This document shows positions 1 to 8,014 of a DNA stretch of 8,617 nucleotides, piece by piece. The stretch is from Anaerolineaceae bacterium UBA3924. GTDB taxonomy: Bacteria; Chloroflexota; Anaerolineae; Anaerolineales; Anaerolineaceae. The first letter of the stretch is position 1; each line of letters starts with the position of its first letter. The stretch covers positions 1 to 8,617 of the forward strand of contig DGEO01000044.1 of NCBI GenBank assembly GCA_002385985.1, given 5' to 3'. Below the pieces are notes generated by a model. That model was given only the letters and a program-made list of their open reading frames with translations, made no database searches and had not been told where the DNA came from. The translations under genes and the position numbers were made by a program.

Positions 1-44
1 CTACTTATTGCACAATGAATAACCAGGTCATCTATCATACTTTC

Positions 45-51
45 AGGGAGG
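45..51 (+). promoter_or_regulatory. Ribosome binding site of nirS
   Basis: AGGGAGG lies 3 bases before the ATG at 55 and 6 bases before the ATG at 58. The normal spacing makes 58 the more probable initiation codon, which would remove one Met from the protein and leave the lipoprotein signal intact. Confidence 0.75.
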
Positions 52-54
52 ACA

Positions 55-2139
55 ATGATGAGAGGCTGGCGGATCCTGATAATTGTCGTGAGCGTCGCAT
101 TTCTTCTGGCAGCCTGCAGTCTGTTCGATGCTGGACCCGGCCAGGTCGCCGTTCCACCATCTCCCACCAGGCCGTCGGAAACCCACCAGGATATCGAAAC
201 TGGTACTGACGATGATCATGACCTGGCACTGGCCGCCTTCAAGAAAGGCAGCTGCGGCGCGTGCCACATCATCCCAGGAGTACCCGGCGCGACCGGCACG
301 ATAGGCCCGGACCTGAGCCAGATCGGCGAGGTGATCGAGGATCGCCTTGAGGATGGCCTCTATACGGGCCAGGCCGGCAGCGTGCAGGAATACCTGCTGG
401 AAGCCATCCAGGAACCGGACGCTTTCCTGGCGCCTGACTGCGGGGGAAAACCCTGCCAGCAGGGCCTGATGCCAGCCGTTGACCTCAGCGATGCCGAGCT
501 GCAGGCCATGGTTTCCTTCCTGGAAGACCTGGATGAGGATGACGTGATCGCCATCCCGCAGGTCTCTTCACCGCCGGAGGAGAAGACGGAGTCAGCCAGT
601 GTTCTGACGGACGATGAATACGCCTGGGCGAACCAGACCTACTTCGAGCGCTGCGCCGGTTGCCACGGTACGCTGCGCAACGGCGCCACCGGCCCGGCTC
701 TGACACCAGATAAAACGCAGGCCAAAGGCACGCTTGGTCTGGCTGCGATCATCTTCAACGGCACGACCGGCGGCATGCCGGACTGGGGCAGACAGGGCTT
801 CATGACCCGGGAGCAGACCGAAATCATGGCGGAGTTCTTGCAGATGGAACCGCCTGTACCGCCTGAGATGTCCCTGGAGCAGATGAAGGACACCTGGAAG
901 GTCTACGTCGAGCCGGAAGACCGCCCCGCCGCACCGGAAACCGACCGCGACTGGCAAAATTACTTCATCGTCACTCTGCGCGACGCCGGTCAGGTGGCCA
1001 TCATCGATGGCGACACCTATGAGGTCGTCACCCTGGTCGACAGCGGGTACGCCGTGCACATCACCCGCATGTCGGCGACCGGGCGCTATGCCTATGTCAT
1101 CGGCCGGGATGGCAAGCTGGCCCTGATCGACCTGTGGATGGAAACCCCTGACAAAGTGGCAGAAGTGCAGGTGTGCTACGATGCCCGTTCGGTCGAGGTG
1201 AGCAAGTACAGCGGCGATCTTGGAGACTTCACCGACCAGTACGCCATCGTCGGCTGCTACTGGCCGCCCCATTTCGCCATCCTTGACGGGCAGACGCTTG
1301 AGCCCTTCAAACTGGTAAGCACGCGCTCGTACACCTACGACACCGAAGAATTCCACCCCGAGCCGCGGGTGGCGGCCATCCTGGCGTCGCACACCAGCCC
1401 GGAATGGATAGTCAATATCAAAGAGACCGGGCAGGTCTGGGTGGTCAACTACACCGACGTGCTCAACCCGACCATCAAGATGATCGAAGCCGAGCGCTTC
1501 CTGCACGACGGCGGGCTGGATGCGAGCAAGCGCTACTTCCTGGTGGCTGCTAACCAGTCCAACCGGGTGGCCGTGATTGACACGCAGGAAGGAATCCTGA
1601 CTGCACTGGTGGATACCATGACCATGCCCCACCCGGGCCGGGGCGCCAACTGGATCGATCCCGAGTACGGGCCTGTATGGAGCACTGCTCACCTGGGCGA
1701 CCCGGGTATTGTCGCCATCGGTACGGACCCCGAGAACCGGCCCGACCAGGCCTGGAAGGTGGTCCGAGATATTCCGCTCCCGGGCGCGGGCAGCCTGTTC
1801 ATCAAGACACACCCCAACAGCCAGTGGATCTGGGTCGACATGACCCTCAACCCCGACCCGGTGACCGCCCGCACCATCTGCGTGATCGCCAAAGAGGATC
1901 CGGCCCAGGTCTACAGGTGTTGGGAAGCTGCCGATTACGGCCGCGCTGTCCATTTTGAGTACAACCGTCAGGGAACCGAGGTCTGGGTCAGCATTTGGGG
2001 AGATGCAAGCAGACCGGGTGAAGTTGGCGAAATCGTGATCTACGATGATGCCACGCTGAAGGAAATCGCTCGGATCGAGGATCTGGTCACCCCCACAGGC
2101 AAGTTCAACGTGTACAACACCGTGGGCGATATATATTAA
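55..2139 (+). CDS. nirS: Cytochrome cd1 nitrite reductase (NO-forming), lipoprotein with an extra N-terminal cytochrome c domain
   Basis: Reduces nitrite to nitric oxide in denitrification, outside the cytoplasmic membrane. Residues 1-21 are a lipoprotein signal (hydrophobic stretch, then LAAC with Cys21). A first cytochrome c domain has CGACH at 67-71 and a probable Met139 ligand in GLMP. A second has CAGCH at 200-204 and Met241 in GGMPDW and matches the normal NirS heme c domain. The C-terminal d1 propeller runs from about residue 315 to the end (closing TPTGKFNVYN). His335 in GYAVHI corresponds to the proximal d1-heme ligand. His484 (FLHDGG) and His526 (PHPGRG) correspond to the two catalytic histidines of the Pseudomonas enzyme, which argues against NirN or NirF. 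At 694 residues it exceeds the usual length of about 570 by roughly one cytochrome domain. Two ATGs occur in tandem (55 and 58); Shine-Dalgarno spacing favours the second. No heme d1 biosynthesis gene follows; a hairpin does. Confidence 0.97.
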   Translation: MMRGWRILIIVVSVAFLLAACSLFDAGPGQVAVPPSPTRPSETHQDIETGTDDDHDLALAAFKKGSCGACHIIPGVPGATGTIGPDLSQIGEVIEDRLEDGLYTGQAGSVQEYLLEAIQEPDAFLAPDCGGKPCQQGLMPAVDLSDAELQAMVSFLEDLDEDDVIAIPQVSSPPEEKTESASVLTDDEYAWANQTYFERCAGCHGTLRNGATGPALTPDKTQAKGTLGLAAIIFNGTTGGMPDWGRQGFMTREQTEIMAEFLQMEPPVPPEMSLEQMKDTWKVYVEPEDRPAAPETDRDWQNYFIVTLRDAGQVAIIDGDTYEVVTLVDSGYAVHITRMSATGRYAYVIGRDGKLALIDLWMETPDKVAEVQVCYDARSVEVSKYSGDLGDFTDQYAIVGCYWPPHFAILDGQTLEPFKLVSTRSYTYDTEEFHPEPRVAAILASHTSPEWIVNIKETGQVWVVNYTDVLNPTIKMIEAERFLHDGGLDASKRYFLVAANQSNRVAVIDTQEGILTALVDTMTMPHPGRGANWIDPEYGPVWSTAHLGDPGIVAIGTDPENRPDQAWKVVRDIPLPGAGSLFIKTHPNSQWIWVDMTLNPDPVTARTICVIAKEDPAQVYRCWEAADYGRAVHFEYNRQGTEVWVSIWGDASRPGEVGEIVIYDDATLKEIARIEDLVTPTGKFNVYNTVGDIY

Positions 2140-2155
2140 GAATACTGGTATCCGC

Positions 2156-2193
2156 AACAGACAGCGGGATCGAGCCTGATCCCGCTGTCTGTT
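2156..2193 (+). terminator. Hairpin terminator after nirS
   Basis: A perfect 16-bp inverted repeat, AACAGACAGCGGGATC and its complement, encloses a 6-base loop (2172-2177) and begins 16 bases after the nirS stop codon. The stem is very stable, but only a weak, interrupted T-rich stretch follows. It could be an intrinsic terminator or a stem that protects the 3' end of the message. Its position suggests nirS is the last gene of its transcript. Confidence 0.7.
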
Positions 2194-2305
2194 ATCCCGT
2201 TGTCAAATTCGCCGAAAGGTAGTGCCGGTTTTTCTGTAAAGCAGGCCGGAATGATTACATCTCCAATCCAGGCCCCATAATATACAATTTCGATTACAAT
2301 ATTCA

Positions 2306-2331
2306 GATCAAATTTGTTTTGAAATATGATC
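2306..2331 (+). promoter_or_regulatory. AT-rich leader of the pyrophosphatase gene with an imperfect inverted repeat
   Basis: The half-sites GATCAAATTTG (2306-2316) and GAAATATGATC (2321-2331) match as inverted repeats at 9 of 11 positions, separated by TTTT. The repeat ends 17 bases before the start codon, just upstream of the ribosome binding site. The flanking 2278-2345 stretch is much more AT-rich than its surroundings and contains -10-like hexamers (TAATAT at 2278, TACAAT at 2283 and 2295), none with a convincing -35 partner. It may be an operator or a leader hairpin; the regulator is not identifiable. Confidence 0.35.
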
Positions 2332-2348
2332 GTAAATAGGGGATTATC

Positions 2349-4667
<2,319 letters not shown>

Positions 4668-4691
4668 CAGCTTTCCTGAATTCTCATAAAT

Positions 4692-4740
4692 AACGCATTG
4701 GACCCGTGAAATGGCGGGTCCAATGCGTTTCATTTTCTTT
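4692..4740 (+). terminator. Intrinsic terminator of the pyrophosphatase gene, probably bidirectional
   Basis: AACGCATTGGACCCG (4692-4706) and its perfect complement (4715-4729) form a 15-bp stem with an 8-base loop, followed on the plus strand by TTTCATTTTCTTT-like sequence up to 4740. It starts 25 bases after the upstream stop codon. Read on the minus strand it is followed by TATTTATG, so it may also end the converging ATPase transcript. Confidence 0.85.
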
Positions 4741-4764
4741 ACCGGTTACATTCTGCTGATTCAC

Positions 4765-4780
4765 GTCCTGTAGTCAGGAC
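4765..4780 (-). repeat. Short inverted repeat over the ATPase stop codon
   Basis: GTCCTG and CAGGAC are separated by 4 bases, and the repeat overlaps the end of the ATPase coding sequence. There is no T-tract, so it is not a terminator; the longer hairpin at 4692-4729 is the better candidate. Confidence 0.3.
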
Positions 4781-6717
4781 TTCAACAGGCGCATACCGTT
4801 CAGGATAACCAGCAGCACCGAGGCCTGGTGGACCAGCATACCTCCGGCCATATGCACCTCACCCAGCAGCACACCGGCCAGCAGCGCGATCACAGTCACC
4901 AGCGCCACCACCACATTCTGGCGGATGTTCCGCAGCACAGCCCGAGAAAGCGCGATCGCCTGCGGGATCTTCATCAAGTCATCCGCCATCAGGGCAACAT
5001 CGGCGGTCTCAATCGCGACACCGGTGCCGGCAGTGCCCATGGCCATGCCGATATCCGCTGCCGCCAGCGCCGGCGCATCGTTGATGCCATCTCCCGTCAT
5101 GGCCACCACATGCCCTTCCTGCTGCAGCTGTCGGATGATCGCCAGTTTTTCCTCTGGCAGCAGCCCGGCATGCACCTCTGTGATCCCTGCCAGGCGGGCG
5201 ATGCTTTCTGCGGTTCGCGAATCGTCGCCAGTCAGCATAAGCACGCGCTGCACGCCCCTTCGCCGCAGTTCCCGGATCATTGCCGGGGCGTTCTCGCGCA
5301 GGGTGTCTGCGATGCCCAGCACGCCGGTAACCATCCGATCCACAGCAACCAGCACGGCGGTTTTTCCCTCGCTGCGCAGCCGGTTCAGGTGCCATTCCGC
5401 ATCCCCTGGTACGAGCACTTCGGCGATATTCATCAGTTCGGGCGATCCCACAGCAATGCGGGTACCGCGATAATCCGCAATCACACCCATTCCCGGTATC
5501 ATCTCGAACCGATCCGGTTCAGGCACCGGCTCAGACCGGCTGGCCTCCGACAGGATTGGCTGCGCGAGCGGGTGTTCCGAGCTGGCCTCGGCGATCCCCG
5601 CCCAGCGAAGTACCTGGATCTGGTCTGAAGATGTGTCATATCCCGCTCCCGACCTCAGGTCATTCAACCCCACAGATCCGGACGCAGCCAGCTCCGCTGG
5701 CTGTACTTCCAGCGCCACAATATCTGTCAGGCGCGGCTTGCCCTGAGTCAGCGTGCCGGTTTTGTCCAGCGCCACAGCGCTGATCTTGCCGGCATTCTCC
5801 AGGTACTCTCCGCCTTTGATCAGGATACCCTTCTGGGCCGCTCGCCCGATCCCTGCCACAATCGACACCGGGGTGGAGATCACAAGCGCGCCAGGGCAGC
5901 CGATTACCAGCAGGGTCAGTGATAGTTCAATGTCACGGGTGATGGCGAAGGCCGCAGCGCTCAGACCGATGATCGCCGGAGTGTACCAGCGGGCGAACCG
6001 CTCGATGAACCGCTGCGTGGGCGCTTTTTCTTCCTGGGCCTCCTCCACCCGGCGGATGATGCGGGCCAGCGTGGTGTCGGCCCCCACTCCAGTTGCCCGG
6101 ATTTTCAGCATCCCGTTCTGGTTGACGGTTCCGGCGAAAACCAAATCGCCGGTAGTCTTTTCTTCCGGCATGGGCTCACCGGTGATGGCGCTCTCATCGA
6201 CCGCGGAGCGGCCTTCCAGGACGACGCCGTCAACCGGCACCTTTGCGCCCGGTTTCAGCAGCACGGTTTCATTCGGCTTGACATCCTGAGCCTCAACCTC
6301 CACCTGGCGGCCGTCCCGCAGCACAAGGGCGGCTGCGGGCGCCAGATCCAGCAGGTCAGACAGCACCTGACGGGTCCGGCTCAGCGTACGAGCCTCGAGA
6401 TACGCGCCAAAGATGAACAGGAACGTCACTGCGGCTGCCTCCCACACTTCACCGATGACCAATGCACCGGTGAAGGCGATTGTCACCAGCAGTTCAATGC
6501 TGAAGGCCTTGTTGCGCAGGTTGGTCCAGGCCCGGCCCGCAATGTCCGCTCCGGCTGCCAGAGCTGCCGCCGCCAGCATCCCCTGCCCCAGGACTGGCAG
6601 CCCGAGCAGGTGTCGGGCTGCCAGTCCAGCCAGGATCAGAGCACCGCTAATGATCGTGAGGGCCTTCCTCCGCTGGCGGGGATCTTTCAACAGGTTCATC
6701 GTTTTAATCATTTTCAT
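4774..6717 (-). CDS. P1B-type heavy-metal-translocating ATPase with a CPG membrane motif and no N-terminal HMA domain
   Basis: ATP-driven pump that should move a transition-metal ion across the cytoplasmic membrane, most likely outward. The 647 residues show the family order: four membrane helices (about 19-110), actuator TGEP at 179-182, two helices around 246-290 with CPG at 274-276, phosphorylation motif DKTGTLT from Asp318, nucleotide-domain His382-Pro383 (SEHPLA) and GMG (409-411), TGDD at 496, GDGINDAP at 542-549, and two last helices (about 600-645). It lacks an HMA domain; one is encoded separately just upstream, 43 bases before this start, so the two probably form an operon. CPG replaces the usual CPC, and the positions of the ZntA residues Lys693 and Asp714 are Val609 and His630 (by my hand alignment). 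The Cu(I) signatures are also absent, so I leave the substrate open. An AGGA 5 bases upstream and a GGGAGG further up support the ATG at 6717; ATGs at 6711 and 6699 are alternatives. Confidence 0.93.
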   Translation of the reverse strand: MKMIKTMNLLKDPRQRRKALTIISGALILAGLAARHLLGLPVLGQGMLAAAALAAGADIAGRAWTNLRNKAFSIELLVTIAFTGALVIGEVWEAAAVTFLFIFGAYLEARTLSRTRQVLSDLLDLAPAAALVLRDGRQVEVEAQDVKPNETVLLKPGAKVPVDGVVLEGRSAVDESAITGEPMPEEKTTGDLVFAGTVNQNGMLKIRATGVGADTTLARIIRRVEEAQEEKAPTQRFIERFARWYTPAIIGLSAAAFAITRDIELSLTLLVIGCPGALVISTPVSIVAGIGRAAQKGILIKGGEYLENAGKISAVALDKTGTLTQGKPRLTDIVALEVQPAELAASGSVGLNDLRSGAGYDTSSDQIQVLRWAGIAEASSEHPLAQPILSEASRSEPVPEPDRFEMIPGMGVIADYRGTRIAVGSPELMNIAEVLVPGDAEWHLNRLRSEGKTAVLVAVDRMVTGVLGIADTLRENAPAMIRELRRRGVQRVLMLTGDDSRTAESIARLAGITEVHAGLLPEEKLAIIRQLQQEGHVVAMTGDGINDAPALAAADIGMAMGTAGTGVAIETADVALMADDLMKIPQAIALSRAVLRNIRQNVVVALVTVIALLAGVLLGEVHMAGGMLVHQASVLLVILNGMRLLKS

Positions 6718-6760
6718 CGCCGTCCTGTTCCTCCCTTTTCAACTACATGAAATCCGTTGA

Positions 6761-6976
6761 TCAGAATGCGGATACCCGGGCTTCGTATCCTATACTGCGC
6801 ACAGCTTTCGCCAGGTCATCAGCGCTGACGGTGGCAGGATCATGCTGTACTTCAATCCGCCCGGTGTTAAAGTGGACCCTGGCTTCCTGAACACCGCGCA
6901 CATTCATCAGCGCCTTTTCGATCTTGGCAATGCAGGACGGGCAGCTCAAATTGTCGCTTCTCAGAATGGTTTTCAT
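6761..6976 (-). CDS. Small HMA-domain metal-binding protein (metallochaperone-like), partner of the P1B ATPase
   Basis: A 71-residue protein that is a single heavy-metal-associated domain of the beta-alpha-beta-beta-alpha-beta type. The metal site is LSCPSC with Cys12 and Cys15, followed by the typical IAKIEKAL helix, a GV turn near residue 29, and a C-terminal ADDLAKAVRSIGYEA segment. The domain normally binds Cu(I), Zn(II) or similar soft ions through the two cysteines and hands them to a transporter. The residue before the first Cys is Ser, and no Met sits two positions before that Cys as in the usual MxCxxC, so the ion is uncertain. The gene precedes the ATPase by 43 bases on the same strand, and the ATPase lacks this domain, so the two likely act together. 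The frame remains open upstream to an ATG at 7039, but the strong ribosome binding site fixes the start at 6976. Confidence 0.9.
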   Translation of the reverse strand: MKTILRSDNLSCPSCIAKIEKALMNVRGVQEARVHFNTGRIEVQHDPATVSADDLAKAVRSIGYEARVSAF

Positions 6977-6983
6977 GGAAAGT

Positions 6984-6989
6984 CTCCTT
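6984..6989 (-). promoter_or_regulatory. Ribosome binding site that fixes the start of the HMA protein
   Basis: On the minus strand AAGGAG sits 7 bases before the ATG at 6976. The alternative upstream ATG at 7039 has no comparable site and would add 21 residues unlike any HMA protein. Confidence 0.85.
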
Positions 6990-7009
6990 CTTTCTAACAG
7001 GTTGACCTC

Positions 7010-7051
7010 AGGATACGCTCCGGGACGGATTCCTTCCATGATTCAGATCAG
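7010..7051 (-). promoter_or_regulatory. Predicted Fnr/Dnr-type activated promoter of the HMA-ATPase operon
   Basis: The plus-strand sequence ATGATTCAGATCAG (7038-7051) matches the Fnr/Dnr consensus TTGAT-N4-ATCAA at 8 of 10 defined positions, with a perfect TGAT-N4-ATCA core. On the minus strand a -10-like hexamer TATCCT (7015 to 7010, 4 of 6 matches) predicts transcription from about 7003, placing the centre of the box at -41.5, the spacing of class II Fnr-dependent promoters. No good -35 element is needed at such promoters. The gene immediately upstream encodes a regulator with the matching recognition helix. The motif match is seen; the function is inferred. Confidence 0.5.
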
Positions 7052-7067
7052 ATAACTGCAGCCCATT

Positions 7068-7097
7068 AAGAAAAAACGGCCGGTTATGACCGGCCGT
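7068..7097 (-). terminator. Intrinsic terminator of the Crp/Fnr-family regulator gene
   Basis: A GC-rich 9-bp stem (ACGGCCGGT with ACCGGCCGT, 7076-7084 and 7089-7097) with a 4-base loop is followed on the minus strand by TTTTTTCTT. It lies 26 bases past the regulator's stop codon and separates that gene from the HMA-ATPase operon, which therefore needs its own promoter. Confidence 0.92.
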
Positions 7098-7123
7098 CGT
7101 GGGTTGACGATCTCTGCCTGCGG

Positions 7124-7870
7124 CTAGGCCCCTGCCTGAGCCTCCAGTTTTTGCCGATCGGTGATGGCGATCCACTGCCGCCCGCTGGTGATCACCCCGC
7201 CGGACTGCAGCTGGCTGAGAACGCGGCTGACCGTCTCCGGCGTCGCACCGGTCATTTCCGCCAGATCATCCCGCGAAAGCGGCATGTCGATCAACAGGCC
7301 CATTTCCTCCTGCCGCCCGAACTTCCGGCTTATCTCCAGCAGCATAAAGGCTATCCGCCGGTCTACTGGCATGGCGCTGATCAGCAGCACGCGCTGGTTA
7401 GCCGCGCTCAGCCGCTCGCCCAGCACCTCGAGCGCACGAAGCGCCAGCCCCGTGTGCTCATCCAGGATCTGTCGGAAATCCTCCGAGCGGACGCTGAGCG
7501 CGCAAATGGGCGTATGCGCTTCCGCGGTGTCGATATGCACGGCTGTCCCCAGCGCGGCCAGGTTCCCGAAGAACTCTCCGGACCCCAGGATGCCCAGCAG
7601 CACGTCCTTACCGCTTTCAGCATGCTGCAGCAGCCTCACCTTGCCATCGGCGACCACGTACAACCGCTCCGCCGGATCGCCAGCGGTGTAGATGCGCTCA
7701 CCGCGCTGGTAATCCATTTCCACGAAATGCCGGTTAATTTCTTCAACCGCTTTTGCAGGCAGGTCTTTGAAGAACGGCAGCCGCGAGAGAATTCTGAGAC
7801 GCAGGTCGATGGAACAGTGCTGCGGCTCGGTAAACACCATATGAACGGGAGATTTTCTTCGGGAACTCAT
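7124..7870 (-). CDS. Crp/Fnr-family transcriptional regulator, Dnr-like (no iron-sulfur cluster cysteines)
   Basis: A 248-residue DNA-binding regulator. Residues 33-125 form the cyclic-nucleotide-binding-like beta barrel (RGERIYTAGDPAERLYVVADG at about 56-76, GEFFGN at 98-103). A long dimerisation helix spans about 135-165, and a winged helix-turn-helix covers about 198-232. The recognition helix reads TPETVSRVL with Glu212, Ser215 and Arg216, the E-x-x-S-R pattern of Fnr and Dnr that reads TTGAT-type half-sites. Only two cysteines occur (Cys19, Cys123), so an Fnr-type 4Fe-4S cluster is not possible. The Arg-Ser pair that Crp uses to bind cAMP is not evident in the matching segment (AVHIDTAEAHT). 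This leaves heme-based NO/redox sensing, as in Dnr, or an unknown ligand. The start at 7870 has only a weak AGAAG-like ribosome site; Met11 (7840) is an alternative. It is divergent from the lactonase-like gene and lies upstream of the metal-transport operon that it may control. Confidence 0.92.
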   Translation of the reverse strand: MSSRRKSPVHMVFTEPQHCSIDLRLRILSRLPFFKDLPAKAVEEINRHFVEMDYQRGERIYTAGDPAERLYVVADGKVRLLQHAESGKDVLLGILGSGEFFGNLAALGTAVHIDTAEAHTPICALSVRSEDFRQILDEHTGLALRALEVLGERLSAANQRVLLISAMPVDRRIAFMLLEISRKFGRQEEMGLLIDMPLSRDDLAEMTGATPETVSRVLSQLQSGGVITSGRQWIAITDRQKLEAQAGA

Positions 7871-7927
7871 CGATGAAATTCTTCTATCGCAAGCTTAATA
7901 GTGAAAGATCAAATCCAGCCTGTCCTC

Positions 7928-7933
7928 ATTATA
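7928..7933 (-). promoter_or_regulatory. Candidate -10 element of the regulator gene
   Basis: On the minus strand there is a perfect TATAAT, predicting a transcript start near 7921 and a leader of about 50 bases. The best -35-like hexamer, TGGTCA, matches 4 of 6 but with a short 15-base spacer, so the promoter is probably weak or activator-dependent. Confidence 0.4.
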
Positions 7934-7947
7934 GTCTCACACCTGTT

Positions 7948-7981
7948 TTGACCACCACCCAGTCAAGTTGACCGCTACAAT
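7948..7981 (+). promoter_or_regulatory. Divergent intergenic region with repeated TTGACC elements and a -10-like hexamer
   Basis: TTGACC occurs at 7948-7953 and again at 7968-7973, exactly 20 bases apart. The second copy is the right arm of a small palindrome, GTCAAGTTGAC (7962-7972). TACAAT at 7976-7981 resembles a -10 element for the rightward gene but has no proper -35 at normal distance. The arrangement could be an operator between the two divergent genes or chance. Confidence 0.25.
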
Positions 7982-8003
7982 TAATCCGGTCAGACGTACG
8001 ATT

Positions 8004-8010
8004 GGGAGGG
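8004..8010 (+). promoter_or_regulatory. Ribosome binding site of the SMP-30 family gene
   Basis: GGGAGGG lies 4 bases before the ATG at 8015 and marks that codon as the start of the open frame that runs off the right edge. Confidence 0.75.
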
Positions 8011-8014
8011 AACC

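Noticed and set aside
8..38. A possible nirS promoter (TTGCAC at 8-13 and TATCAT at 33-38)
   Set aside because: The spacer is 19 bases and the -35 match is modest; only 54 bases of upstream sequence are available, so I cannot support it. No Fnr-type box was found in this stretch either.
592..2157. A 521-codon open frame on the minus strand opposite nirS
   Set aside because: It lies wholly over a gene with strong motif support, its protein is low-complexity-like with many Gly, Asp, Val and His and no recognisable domain, and it starts inside the terminator hairpin with no ribosome site. It is a by-product of GC-rich codon use.
4828..5628. A 266-codon open frame on the plus strand opposite the ATPase gene
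   Set aside because: Its composition (many His, Gln, Arg) is typical of an antisense frame and the minus-strand ATPase motifs are unambiguous.
6977..7039. An N-terminal extension of the HMA protein to the ATG at 7039
   Set aside because: The extra 21 residues are not HMA-like, no ribosome site precedes 7039, that ATG overlaps the Fnr-type box, and an ideal AAGGAG precedes the ATG at 6976.
7151..7876. A 241-codon open frame on the plus strand opposite the Crp/Fnr-type gene
   Set aside because: It has no recognisable domain and is exactly complementary to a complete regulator gene with a clear helix-turn-helix and terminator.
7899..7912. A second Fnr-type box in front of the regulator gene, suggesting autoregulation
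   Set aside because: Only one half-site (ATCAA at 7908-7912) is present; the partner half reads TAGTG and does not match.
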